A stretch of DNA of 28,523 bases from CALCCV01 sp964388665 (GCA_964388665.1 CAYMBJ010000049.1:1-28523), one strand, 5' to 3'; positions 1 through 8,009 are shown, counted from the stretch's first letter. A program made the numbers and translations. The notes: a model not told the origin generated them from the sequence alone.

Positions 1-1
1 A

Positions 2-112
2 ACCGCATCGGGAGGATCACAAGATATTTTTAGTGTGGTTCAGTTCTCGCTTACTATGTTTGAACGCATCAGTGCTCAGGGCTTGCGCTTGTACCTGGGA
101 GCCTCGTTTTAG
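2..112 (+). CDS. C-terminal fragment of an upstream protein (5' end outside window)
   Basis: An open frame enters from the left edge and runs 36 codons to a TAG at 110-112. The last residues read RLYLGASF. A final aromatic residue after alternating hydrophobic residues is compatible with the last strand of an outer-membrane beta-barrel, but a stretch this short cannot establish the family. The other forward frame checked (starting at base 1) closes at 31-33. The 192 bases between this stop and the next gene are AT-rich and show no other gene. Confidence 0.35.
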   Translation, partial: TASGGSQDIFSVVQFSLTMFERISAQGLRLYLGASF

Positions 113-304
113 AATTCAGAGCATCGTGCACTTTAGGTAAGTACCTAAAAACTTAACACATGGGTTAATCTTTTCACGGTTGTTCGCTGAAGAGAGCAAA
201 AAACTATGTAAATATATAACTTTACTTCAATTAATTTTAGAACTCGCGTATTTCTTGCGTATCGCATAAATCAATGTGCGAAGAAAACCCGAAAGGAAGA
301 TCTT

Positions 305-694
305 ATGAAAACATTAACTTTGAACCTTGCCCTAGCATTGATTGGCCTCCAGCCCGCATTGGCTTATGAGCCTGCTATTGAGTGTGTGCGCTGGGAGTTT
401 TCTACAGACAATATGATTGTAGACGAATACACCTCACAATTCGAAGCCGGCCGCATCCTAACCAATGGTGCCGACTTTGGCTTTGTCTTGGAGTCAGAGA
501 ATCAGGAAAACCATGTCCATACCTATTACATTGTATACAATAGAAACGAAGTCAGCCAGGATCCAGAGCTGAGTGCTCAATTCAATGCTGAAATGAATGT
601 AGCCCTTTGGCACATCAACTCTTTGTATGGGCGCTCATTGAGCTGCGCTTACAGTGCACCCAAGCCGTGGCCACGTATTTCTGGTTCAAACTAA
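305..694 (+). CDS. Small secreted protein of unknown function
   Basis: 129 residues. The first ~20 (MKTLTLNLALALIGLQPALA) form a typical Sec signal peptide with an AxA-like cleavage site, so the mature protein should be exported to the periplasm or beyond. The mature part is about 109 residues with two cysteines (near positions 27 and 114) that could form a disulfide. The start is supported by a GAAAGGAAGA ribosome site 5 bases upstream. I do not recognise the family. The stop is only 4 bases before the TIGR02147 regulator, so the two are probably co-transcribed; pairing of a small exported protein with a TIGR02147 regulator is the only functional hint. Confidence 0.8.
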   Translation: MKTLTLNLALALIGLQPALAYEPAIECVRWEFSTDNMIVDEYTSQFEAGRILTNGADFGFVLESENQENHVHTYYIVYNRNEVSQDPELSAQFNAEMNVALWHINSLYGRSLSCAYSAPKPWPRISGSN

Positions 695-698
695 AACT

Positions 699-1535
699 AT
701 GGCCAAATTTTCGATGAATGAAGAGGCCTTAACCTCTCAAAACTATACAAGTTTTTTGCTGTCGATATTGAGGGCTGGGCAAAAAACTCCTCCTCGCGGT
801 AGCATTGCCGATCTTGCTAGAAGGTCAGGTCTGTCGCGAAGTTTTTTGACTGAAATCTTTAGTGGTAAAAAAAATCTGACACCGACCACGCTTGCAAAGA
901 TTTCTTCGGGATTGAGACTTCAGGGGGACGCAAAGCGACTGTTTGAAGTTCTCTCGGCGCTCAGTTCACGCGAGGTTAGATCGGCATTTCCAGGTGATTC
1001 TGACGAAGCGCTACATGTGCGATTAGAACAGTTGCGACAGAGACTTCGTCGGCAAATGTCGAGCACCACCAGATTGAAGCCGCGGTCGGGTGCGCCGTTA
1101 AGCAGTGAAATCTTTGTCGTCTATGCAGCTCTTGGCGCCCTTGACCGAGGTGTGAGCTCTTTGGATATTGTTGCAAAGACCGGACTACCCAAGAAAGTTG
1201 TACTTCAGGTTTTAGCCGACATGGAGCATGCCGGCTGGGTAGCACGGAGTGACGGAAAGTACTTTGCAATTGAAAAATCCATTGATTTATCAGATCTAGG
1301 AAGTGATTTGGGCTTTGTGCGTGCTTTTTCTGAAGCCAGTGCTCAGTTGGCAAAAGGGACCAAAGAAATATCTGAGGATCCCAACAATTTAATATTTTTT
1401 TCGGGAATGCCCGTGAATCCCAAGCGTTTGAGCGAAATGAAAGCAAAACTTCGATCAATGCTCCTCGAGGTAATGGATGAATTCCAAGATGATGATGGAT
1501 CACAGATCAAGAAAATTACGCTAGGTATGTTCTAG
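699..1535 (+). CDS. TIGR02147 family protein (Bdellovibrio/Fibrobacter-type regulator)
   Basis: 278 residues from ATG 699. The N-terminal part (about residues 5-75) contains a helix-turn-helix of the lambda-repressor/Cro type (GSIADLARRSGLSRSFLTEI, then SGKKNLTPTTLAKISSGL). The C-terminal part has a second winged-helix-like section (VAKTGLPKKVVLQVLADMEHAGWV) and the family's ending around FFSGMPVNPKRLSEMKAKLRSMLLEVMDEF. This arrangement matches TIGR02147, a presumed DNA-binding family abundant in Bdellovibrionota and Fibrobacter. The frame is open back to 654, but that would overlap the secreted-protein gene; 699 or the next ATG at 714 is preferred although neither has a strong ribosome site, which suggests translational coupling. 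It lies between a secreted orphan and an acyltransferase, its likely operon partners or targets. Confidence 0.85.
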   Translation: MAKFSMNEEALTSQNYTSFLLSILRAGQKTPPRGSIADLARRSGLSRSFLTEIFSGKKNLTPTTLAKISSGLRLQGDAKRLFEVLSALSSREVRSAFPGDSDEALHVRLEQLRQRLRRQMSSTTRLKPRSGAPLSSEIFVVYAALGALDRGVSSLDIVAKTGLPKKVVLQVLADMEHAGWVARSDGKYFAIEKSIDLSDLGSDLGFVRAFSEASAQLAKGTKEISEDPNNLIFFSGMPVNPKRLSEMKAKLRSMLLEVMDEFQDDDGSQIKKITLGMF

Positions 1536-1554
1536 AGCTGAGAGGTAATCCAAG

Positions 1555-2280
1555 ATGCGAAAAATTGGCCAATTGAAGCCGTTGCTTCAGGCATTTGATA
1601 AGATGACCTTTGACGATAGAAGATTGTTGAATCCGAAAGGGCTGAACTCAATTCTCTCACAGCATCCAAAGACGATTACAATTTTCAATCATGCAAGCCC
1701 ACTGAGCTGGTTTCCGGCTATACTAAGCCTGTCAATGAGCTGTTATGAGTTAGGTCATGATGATCGATGCCCGGTTGGAATCATGCATCGAATGTTTTAT
1801 AAACTCCCTGGGCTAAAGCAGCTGGCAAGCTTTATCACTCAGTTGGACGACATGACAAGCTCCGAAGAAATTCTCAAGGTTTTGAGTGTTGAGTCTGCTA
1901 TCGATTTAGTTATCTTCCCGGAGGGAAGCAATTGCTTTTTTGGTTTGCCAGAGCACATTCAGGATTTCCGATCGATCAAGTTTATCGAGCTGGCCTATCA
2001 AGCCAAAGTGCCGATTTTGGCGGTTGTTCACCGAGGCTCCGAAATTTGGGGAAAGGCCATAGACATTGCTGAATTCAATCCTTTTGGACTCAAAACATTT
2101 ACCATTCCTAGGCTTCCCGAGCGCCTATCAGCTTTTCGATACAAAGTTTTTTTGTTTGAACCAATACTCTCTGAGAAAAGTTCAAAAGCGTATCGAGAAT
2201 CCATGAAAAGCGAAGCCAATCGTTTTCTGAGGCAAATGCAGAAGGTACATTCAGAGCTGGCACTTAAAATGCCAAAGTAG
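1555..2280 (+). CDS. PlsC-like (LPLAT) acyltransferase with altered HX4D motif
   Basis: 241 residues. Resembles the lysophosphatidic acid acyltransferase superfamily, which transfers acyl chains to lysophospholipids or other acceptors at the membrane. The two family landmarks are in the right order: NHASPLSW at 45-52 and FPEG at 121-124 (LVIFPEGSNCFFG). The catalytic HX4D reads H46-A-S-P-L-S51, so the Asp is replaced by Ser. The FPEG glutamate and glycine are kept. A further motif-like stretch is at 152-158 (KVPILAV). A purine-rich GAGAGG lies upstream of ATG 1555. The gap to the regulator is 19 bases, so it is probably in the same operon. It may be a divergent acyltransferase with other chemistry or an inactive relative. 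Confidence 0.75.
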   Translation: MRKIGQLKPLLQAFDKMTFDDRRLLNPKGLNSILSQHPKTITIFNHASPLSWFPAILSLSMSCYELGHDDRCPVGIMHRMFYKLPGLKQLASFITQLDDMTSSEEILKVLSVESAIDLVIFPEGSNCFFGLPEHIQDFRSIKFIELAYQAKVPILAVVHRGSEIWGKAIDIAEFNPFGLKTFTIPRLPERLSAFRYKVFLFEPILSEKSSKAYRESMKSEANRFLRQMQKVHSELALKMPK

Positions 2281-2312
2281 ACAACAAACAACCCAAGTGA
2301 GAAGGTGTTACC

Positions 2313-2599
2313 ATGATAAAAGCATTGTGCGTTTTTTGCGGATCAAGTACGGGAAGCAATCCGCTGTTCTTTTGAATATCGACGGATACTTTGATCATCT
2401 GCGTATGTTTTTTGATGAAATGGAAAAATCCAAACTGCTTAAGCCAGTTCATAAAGAGATGGCCATTTTTTGCAGCCTTACTTCGGAGTTGTTGCAGGCC
2501 ATGAAAAATTACCAGGCACCTGAGTTGACAAAATGGATCAACAAGGAGTCCACGTTTTTCGAGCCCAGTTTTGGGCTTCGAGGCGACACTAAAAGTTGA
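2313..2599 (+). pseudogene. LOG family (cytokinin riboside phosphate phosphoribohydrolase-like) gene with internal deletion and frameshift
   Basis: ATG 2313, with GAAGG upstream, opens MIKALCVFCGSSTGSNPLF, which is the N-terminal signature of LOG proteins (nucleotide 5'-monophosphate phosphoribohydrolases), and stops at 2375. From about 2354, in another frame, the sequence reads KQSAVLLNIDGYFDHL followed by LLKPVHKEMAIF, matching the LOG C-terminal region (normally ..GLLNVDGYYD.. and ..FI.P.H...). The roughly 100-residue middle, including the PGGxGTxxE active site, is missing and the two ends are out of frame. LOG proteins are normally about 180-200 residues. I infer one deletion that fused the ends, so the gene is non-functional. 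Confidence 0.75.
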
Positions 2600-2674
2600 T
2601 GGTGGCACTTACATGGTCTTGGAGCACTTTGAGAATTGTATAAAGTCATTCGCAATTAAACTACAGGACAACTA

Positions 2675-3430
2675 GTGAAACCGATTCTTTTGCGAGTTGC
2701 ACTTTGTACTTTGGTGGCCGTCTCTCTAATGGGGGGCGGGACCGCTTGGCTTCTGTCAGATGACGAACCGGTCTTGTTTCAATCAGAAGAGTCCAGTACC
2801 GAAGAATATGGCCCTATCTATAATCGAGTGTCTTGGCAAAGTACTGAATCCGAAGATATCTGGATGATGCAACAGTCTCAGGGGGTATTTGATACAAATT
2901 TTAAAAATTGGGAACGTTTGATCATCACTGTCGATAAGACAACAACTCCGAAGACTGCAAAATTTGTTCAGACTATGCCTGGTGATTTTGATTTTTCTAA
3001 CCACCCTAAAAGCATTGAATTTCGTGTTCCCTGCGGGGTTTGCCATACCAACGGGCCCAGAGCTATTCGACCAGTCACGGACAGGTCTTCGTTTACGCCA
3101 ATTTCTTGGAAGGACAGAGTCAAGATCGCGGTGTGGAATTTAAGGATCAAAATGTATGGCCGTGTCGTTTCCAGTGCAAGAACTCACCTCAATGAATTTC
3201 CCCGTAAGATGCCTTTTGAGTTTGACGACAGCTTCGCCAAAAGAAGGTTAGCGGTTCAGACCTGTAATCACTGTCACAATGATTCCAAGTGGGGCCGCGG
3301 GCCATTGACCAGGCAGAACCACGCTTCCATTTTGTTTATGGTAGAGAAAGGTTATATGCCTCCCCTCGGGTTTGGTATGTCTTTGTCCGAAGAATCAGAG
3401 CTGATGCGTTTTGTGAAAAGCAAAAGGTAG
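2675..3430 (+). CDS. Membrane-anchored diheme c-type cytochrome-like protein
   Basis: 251 residues from a GTG start with AGGA upstream. Residues 5-27 form a hydrophobic signal or signal-anchor (LLRVALCTLVAVSLMGGGTAW). Two CXXCH heme c attachment motifs follow: CGVCH at 120-124 and CNHCH at 197-201. A GYMPP segment at 226-230 gives a plausible Met (228) axial ligand for the second heme; the ligand of the first is less clear. This predicts a periplasmic electron-transfer protein with two covalent hemes. The 90 residues between signal and first heme are not recognised. No oxidase or reductase partner gene is next to it, so its role in respiration or peroxide handling is open. It ends 14 bases before the stop of the convergent LysR gene. 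Confidence 0.8.
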   Translation: MKPILLRVALCTLVAVSLMGGGTAWLLSDDEPVLFQSEESSTEEYGPIYNRVSWQSTESEDIWMMQQSQGVFDTNFKNWERLIITVDKTTTPKTAKFVQTMPGDFDFSNHPKSIEFRVPCGVCHTNGPRAIRPVTDRSSFTPISWKDRVKIAVWNLRIKMYGRVVSSARTHLNEFPRKMPFEFDDSFAKRRLAVQTCNHCHNDSKWGRGPLTRQNHASILFMVEKGYMPPLGFGMSLSEESELMRFVKSKR

Positions 3431-3444
3431 AGCAAAATGCTGGA

Positions 3445-4338
3445 CTATGTTTGTGTGGAATGGATAATGAGATTCTTGAGCCATTGGTGGGGGGCGCTGT
3501 TGTTTAGACGTTCATGCCAACTAAGGTAGATTGCCACCGAATCGATTTTTATCGGGCACTCATGAATTACGAGATCTCTGTGCTGTGAGGCGAAAATCTC
3601 GGCTGCCCTTCGCGGGATCGTTACAATTAGATTCGTGTTTAGAATTAGCCAAGGTGTGGTCGAAAACTCTGTGATGGACATTCTAACAAATCGTTTGAGC
3701 TTCTTTTTTTGCAATAGGATGTCGGCTTGGCCAACTCGTCCTCCGTGTGGCGCGATGAACAGATGGTCAAGCTGCGCATAGAGTTGCGTGTCTAGAGGTT
3801 TGCTTTTCAGTTCATAGTTGTGCCTGTCGGCTAAGCAGACAAAATTGTCCATGAATAGTTTTTTTGCCACAATGCCTGATCTGTCTCTAATCGTGGGGCT
3901 TGAGGAAAAATCAATCGCCCCGGAACCAAGGTCTTCAGTGGGATGCGCCTGATCGGGTGGAATGTGTTCAAACGAAATCCTCGGACAGTTCTTTAAGATA
4001 AAGCCTAAAATCCTAGAATAAATGATGAGCTGTTCGTAATCGTGAAAGGCGAGCTTAAAATGAAATTCATCAACTTTTGGATCAAAAGTCCTGGTATAAA
4101 GAATTCTTTCCTGAATGGAGTGGATGATTTCCTGCAAGGGTATAGCGATCTCCCTTGCCTTTGGGGTCAGATCCATCGCTCGACCCACCTTGACCAGTAG
4201 TTCATCCTGAAATGTCTTTCTGAGCCTTGAGAGAATATTGCTCATAGCGGGTTGAGTGACCCCGAGCTCCTCGGCCGCACGGCTAACACTCTTGAGTTCT
4301 ATGAGCTTTTCCAAGGCCACCAATAGGTTTAGGTCCAT
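3445..4338 (-). CDS. LysR family transcriptional regulator
   Basis: 297 residues from ATG 4338 (a GTG at 4353 is also in frame; ATG is preferred because it gives the common MDLNLLVALE start with AAGAGA upstream). The N-terminal winged helix-turn-helix is clear: SVSRAAEELGVTQPAMSNIL followed by SRLRKTF. The rest is a periplasmic-binding-protein-like effector domain (roughly residues 85-290) with a NodD/LeuO-like look. LysR proteins usually bind small molecules and control a divergently transcribed neighbour. Here that neighbour is the secreted SnoaL-like gene starting at 4443, which is the best candidate target. Confidence 0.9.
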   Translation of the reverse strand: MDLNLLVALEKLIELKSVSRAAEELGVTQPAMSNILSRLRKTFQDELLVKVGRAMDLTPKAREIAIPLQEIIHSIQERILYTRTFDPKVDEFHFKLAFHDYEQLIIYSRILGFILKNCPRISFEHIPPDQAHPTEDLGSGAIDFSSSPTIRDRSGIVAKKLFMDNFVCLADRHNYELKSKPLDTQLYAQLDHLFIAPHGGRVGQADILLQKKKLKRFVRMSITEFSTTPWLILNTNLIVTIPRRAAEIFASQHRDLVIHECPIKIDSVAIYLSWHERLNNSAPHQWLKNLIIHSTQT

Positions 4339-4442
4339 GTCTCTTACATTCACAAACTAAATACCTCAGATTTATATTATAAATTTTTAATATATATAAA
4401 ACTCTGGCAAATACAACTCAAGACAAAGGAAGGAAGTGGAAA
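4339..4442. promoter_or_regulatory. Divergent promoter region between LysR regulator and SnoaL-like gene
   Basis: This 104-bp spacer is very AT-rich and contains the inverted repeat TTTATAT ... ATATAAA (about 4371-4400). LysR regulators usually bind imperfect dyads (T-N11-A) in such divergent regions. I see the dyad directly; its role as the operator is inference. An AAGGAAGG ribosome site for the plus-strand gene lies at its right end. Confidence 0.45.
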
Positions 4443-4922
4443 ATGAAATTCAAAGTAGCAGTTTTTATTTTGGTATCAGTTTTAATGACCGGACCAATCA
4501 AAGCAGAAACAAACGAAAAAGAGGAGAATAAAATGGAAGCAGTAAAAGTCGTAGAAAACTATTTCAACTATCTACAAAAGGGTGATCTTGAAAAGCTGGG
4601 CGGTCTATTTGACGAAAATGTCGTGTGGCACCAGCCAGGTCGAGGACAGCTCTCGGGAACCTACCGCGGCAAGAATGAACTCTTCGCACTTTTTGGCGAG
4701 TTTATGGAAAGGAGCGGCGGCACCTTTAAAATTGATGAGGTCAGCAGCATCATGGCAAATGGAGACTTGGTTGTTGCCAATCTCCATTTTTCGGCCACCA
4801 AATCTAAAGAATCAATTTCCATGGGAGGAGTGGATCTAATGAGAGTCCAAAACGGTAAGATCCTCGAAGTGCACCTGTTCTCAAGTGATCAGGAAGCGGA
4901 GGATCGGTTCTGGAGCTTGTAA
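4443..4922 (+). CDS. Secreted SnoaL-like / NTF2-fold protein
   Basis: 159 residues. Residues 1-21 are a signal peptide (MKFKVAVFILVSVLMTGPIKA). The remaining ~125 residues fit the SnoaL-like NTF2 cone fold: VVENYFNYLQKGDLEKLGGLFDENVVWHQPG, a middle strand EVSSIMANGDLVVANLHF, and the closing DLMRVQNGKILEVHLF. Such proteins are small-molecule binding or isomerase-like domains; the ligand cannot be told. The AAGGAAGG ribosome site supports the start. It diverges from the LysR gene and is probably its target. An internal Met within MEAVKVV could yield a cytoplasmic form, but the signal peptide argues for the longer one. Confidence 0.85.
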   Translation: MKFKVAVFILVSVLMTGPIKAETNEKEENKMEAVKVVENYFNYLQKGDLEKLGGLFDENVVWHQPGRGQLSGTYRGKNELFALFGEFMERSGGTFKIDEVSSIMANGDLVVANLHFSATKSKESISMGGVDLMRVQNGKILEVHLFSSDQEAEDRFWSL

Positions 4923-4928
4923 TTCTCT

Positions 4929-5741
4929 CTAGGGATAAATGATGTCAGTTCGAGATATAAATTTTTCTAAGTACTGACGTTTTGTCCTCCAAACAGGCGA
5001 ATTCAACTTTTTCATAATGTCGTAGCTCTGGCCCTGATTGGTATGAATGCTGTAGGCTGTGTCCAAATTCCTTTTCATTAAGAAGTAGGCAAGACTATCA
5101 GCAAAATCGTCCCAGGGCTGCGTCGTTGAGTATATGCTAATAAAATTAGTTTTAAATAGATCGGCATACAAATTTGAAATCGTTGATGCGCCGAGCGTAT
5201 TTCCATCACACCAATAAAAGCACAGCTGGCTGCGATTTAAAGAATCATTTTCTGCTTTTGGTTTCTGGGTGGTGAGCCAGCCAATGCTTCCCCAGCTACC
5301 CTCTTGCAATTCGCACTCGAGTGGCTCCTGATCGTCGGGAACCTCAGGGCAATTTTTCGTTTCATTGATCAGATTTGCATAATCAAAAATATGCCCAATT
5401 TCGTGAGCAACTACAAAATAGAGAAAATCATTTAGATTCTCTGCTGGGGTTGAAGTCTGAATGATCGGTAAGTGAGAAGAAACTGTATAAGAATCAACTA
5501 TGCCACCAAAGGAGAGTTGCTCTTTCCATGATGACCACTGAGTCAATCCCAAGTCCTCGTCAAGGACAGATTGGCGAATGCCCATTTGAGCGCCCACTGG
5601 TTTTCCGTTTGCATCCTTCACTAGTCCAGCATATGCCGTGCCAAAAAACTTCTTTTCAATAAAGATAACGTCCAACGAACAAAACATCTTCTGAAGTGTT
5701 ACAGGATAATAGACTCTTCCCTCTCCAAAAAATGGCAGCAA
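4929..5741 (-). CDS. HEXXH zinc metalloprotease-like protein, N-terminus possibly frameshifted
   Basis: 270 residues from a TTG at 5741. VVAHEIGHIFDYA at 111-122 is a zincin HEXXH motif (HEIGH, 113-117). Downstream, WDDFADSLAYF (210-220) matches the place where related zinc proteases have DFAExFA, with Asp215 instead of Glu as the third metal ligand. Several cysteines (130, 143, 174, 178) suggest an exported protein, yet this frame has no signal peptide and a stop codon (TAA at 5747-5745) sits two codons before the TTG. In the adjacent frame ATG 5782 encodes MQEKPQSLVLLFKI, a plausible signal start that would join this frame if one T were added to the run at about 5741-5743. It may therefore be a pseudogene, a sequencing error or a truncated gene. 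Confidence 0.65.
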   Translation of the reverse strand: MLPFFGEGRVYYPVTLQKMFCSLDVIFIEKKFFGTAYAGLVKDANGKPVGAQMGIRQSVLDEDLGLTQWSSWKEQLSFGGIVDSYTVSSHLPIIQTSTPAENLNDFLYFVVAHEIGHIFDYANLINETKNCPEVPDDQEPLECELQEGSWGSIGWLTTQKPKAENDSLNRSQLCFYWCDGNTLGASTISNLYADLFKTNFISIYSTTQPWDDFADSLAYFLMKRNLDTAYSIHTNQGQSYDIMKKLNSPVWRTKRQYLEKFISRTDIIYP

Positions 5742-5969
5742 ATTTTAAACAGCAATACAAGTGATTGCGGCTTTTCCTGCATCGAAAAGCCAGCTCGTCA
5801 GCATTTGACCTTGGAACCTGTGGAGTAATGCCTTAGAATTTGATCTTTCTCAAGTTGCACGGCACTGCATAGGAGGCTTTCTGGCGCAGACACCCAAAAT
5901 TCATCCTCATGTCCCTTTTTCTTTGCTCTGAATTCGCCTATAAAGACATTCAGAATTGGAGAGAAGGAT

Positions 5970-6701
5970 ATGAATTTTGAAGAGTTCAATAATAAGGCTT
6001 GGGAAAATCACGCAGAACATCCACAGAACATTGCCGATCAACTCGGTGGTGCAATCAATTTAGTAAAGACCAGTGATCAAGTTTCTGCTCTGGCTAAGCT
6101 GACGGCTCATGTTTATGGTGAGCACCTTGGGCAGTGGCAGCAGGGAGTTCAGAGTCTTGAACGGCTAAGGTCGGCACCTGCATACGAGGTGAATGGCGAA
6201 TGCGAAAAGGTCATTTCGCGCTCAATAGCCGGCTTGGAACTAGCAGCAGAGATCCTTCTGTCACCAACGCAATTTAACAGTTCCGATCAGATTCAAATTT
6301 TCACATTGGCGGCCACAGCATTGAATGGACAGGGTCAGCTTGAACGAGCACACAGTCTATTTCTCAAGGCACTTGCTATTGCGGAAACAGGAATTGCAGC
6401 TGCGGATCTTGCCAATCGGGCTTTGGCGGTCGCTGGAAACAACTTGGCCTGTTCGTTAGAAGAGAAGAAGCATTGTACACAGAAGGATTGTGAATTGATG
6501 ATTCTCGCAGCTCTGACAGCGCGTAAGTACTGGGAAATCGCAGGCACATGGGAGCAAGTGATGTGGGCGGAGTATCGCCTAGCTATGACCTATTTAAAAG
6601 CGGAAGATGTACCAAGTGCAAAAAAGCACCGTGAACTCTGTTATCAGTTGGCACAAGAGCACGGAAGTGCGCCACCTGAAATCAAAATTGAAGCCACTTG
6701 A
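5970..6701 (+). CDS. TPR-like helical repeat protein
   Basis: 243 residues with a GGAGAGAAGG ribosome site just upstream. No signal peptide or membrane segment. The sequence is nearly all amphipathic helix, with TPR-like units such as LAATALNGQGQLERAHSLFLKALAIAE (about 113-139) and a last unit WAEYRLAMTYLKAEDVPSAKKHRELCYQLA (about 200-229). Such proteins act as cytoplasmic scaffolds. I do not recognise a specific family. It stands alone on its strand, convergent with the FemAB-like gene. Confidence 0.75.
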   Translation: MNFEEFNNKAWENHAEHPQNIADQLGGAINLVKTSDQVSALAKLTAHVYGEHLGQWQQGVQSLERLRSAPAYEVNGECEKVISRSIAGLELAAEILLSPTQFNSSDQIQIFTLAATALNGQGQLERAHSLFLKALAIAETGIAAADLANRALAVAGNNLACSLEEKKHCTQKDCELMILAALTARKYWEIAGTWEQVMWAEYRLAMTYLKAEDVPSAKKHRELCYQLAQEHGSAPPEIKIEAT

Positions 6702-6738
6702 AAGCGGAGTGCGGCCAGTGTTTCAAGCGTAGTTTTTT
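6697..6738 (+). terminator. Possible terminator after the helical-repeat gene
   Basis: CTTGAAA (6697-6703) is matched by TTTCAAG (6721-6727), followed by a T6 run at 6733-6738. The stem is short and the loop is 17 bases, so this is a weak candidate. Confidence 0.3.
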
Positions 6739-6774
6739 GTAGATGGTGCCTATGTTTCACGATGTGCGCTGCCG

Positions 6775-7812
6775 TTAGCGAAATATCCCGAGAAGTTCGA
6801 TGCTGTCTCCGCCCATGCGTTCTTTGAACTGAGTGAGTTCGGGAGCTTCCCGCGGTAAGAGTCCGCCAAGATCAAAATAATCAACGCCGAGAATGCGCAG
6901 TTCGTCGATGGCGCACCATAAAAGATTGTAGTGAGCTTTGGAGCTCCGACCTTCTAGGGAGTTCCAGCCCATGCGGTAAGAGGCAGATCTTCCATGACGG
7001 GCGACAAAAATCCCTGCTATGGGCCGGGCATCTTGCCAGGCCCATAGCAGGCAAGCCTCTTTAAATGGTTTTGCTGCCAAAAATTCTTGGCGAAAAAATT
7101 CTGCCGATGGTCCTAAATAAGCCTTAGCTGCTTTGTGTTTTTCATAGCAGCGCAAAAAGTGAAGGAGTTCGTTCCCCTGCCAATCAATAGTTACCTTTAG
7201 GTTGGAGGCCCTTGATTGTTTCAAGCGATTGCGCCATTTCGGATGCAAATTTCTACTGAGCTCCTCTTGGGTGTTGCGCAAATCAAGCCACGATGTGTGA
7301 TAGGTCTGTTCAGTTTTGAGAAAGCCGGCTTCGGTCAGGAGGGCCAAGCCAGCAGGTGAGTGAGTCCACTCTGGCATCCATCGCAGGCGCAGCAGCCATC
7401 GCCGTGGGAAAGTTTTTCGAAATGATTGGGCAAAAGCCGACCAGTCATGCAGGCTGACATTCTCAGAAAACCACAATGGTCCACGATTGAGATTGATCAC
7501 TTGTACGGGGCCAAGGCGAATCTCTTGCAGAGCCATGCAGCCGATACTTTGACGGCCCCTTTTTAGAATCGCAAAGCGCGTATGTTTGAAGTCGCGCAGA
7601 TGGCTGGCCCGTGCGTAGGGCCATGAATGCATCCAATTGGCTTTGGGTGCCCTGGAAAGAAGCTCTCGCCATTGGCCCACGCTGAGCGCAGGCCATTCTA
7701 AAGACAGCTCAGGCAGATCGCGATGCAAGTCTTTGCTCTCATTGAAGTGAATGCTGTTCTCTGTAAGCAAATGATCCCCACTATTTTGATTCGTCAATAT
7801 TGATTTCAGCAC
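6775..7812 (-). CDS. FemAB-like / GNAT-fold aminoacyl- or acyltransferase
   Basis: 345 residues from a GTG start; a TTG 14 codons later is possible. The C-terminal half fits the FemAB/FemX double-GNAT family: LHPKWRNRLKQSRASNLKV, then GIFVARHGRSASYRMGWNS, and a last portion HYNLLWCAIDELRILGVDYFDLGG with KERMGGD near the end. Family members move amino acids onto peptidoglycan precursors, or build other surface glycans in Gram-negative relatives. The first ~35 residues are poorly conserved in appearance, so the real start may be later. No cell-wall gene is adjacent, so the acceptor is unknown. Confidence 0.75.
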   Translation of the reverse strand: MLKSILTNQNSGDHLLTENSIHFNESKDLHRDLPELSLEWPALSVGQWRELLSRAPKANWMHSWPYARASHLRDFKHTRFAILKRGRQSIGCMALQEIRLGPVQVINLNRGPLWFSENVSLHDWSAFAQSFRKTFPRRWLLRLRWMPEWTHSPAGLALLTEAGFLKTEQTYHTSWLDLRNTQEELSRNLHPKWRNRLKQSRASNLKVTIDWQGNELLHFLRCYEKHKAAKAYLGPSAEFFRQEFLAAKPFKEACLLWAWQDARPIAGIFVARHGRSASYRMGWNSLEGRSSKAHYNLLWCAIDELRILGVDYFDLGGLLPREAPELTQFKERMGGDSIELLGIFR

Positions 7813-8009
7813 TATCTGTCCATTTTAGAATATCAAAATTTGCCCTGTTGCCATAGTCGATAATACTAGTAACGTGTACTTTCCCTATTAGGGAGCAACT
7901 TGTTTTGAGTTGACCAGGTTCGGTTTTTCTATAGAAAGTCATCCAAAGTAATGGATGAAATGGCAAGGATGATTGGATTGTGAAATTTCAAATCGGCAGG
8001 CAATAGCTC

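Noticed and set aside
976..1503. Long open frame on the minus strand inside the TIGR02147 gene
   Set aside because: It is fully antisense to a recognised family gene and its translation shows no domain or ribosome site.
5798..5989. 63-codon minus-strand frame overlapping the start of the helical-repeat gene
   Set aside because: It overlaps the well-supported start at 5970, has no recognisable domain, and no clear ribosome site.
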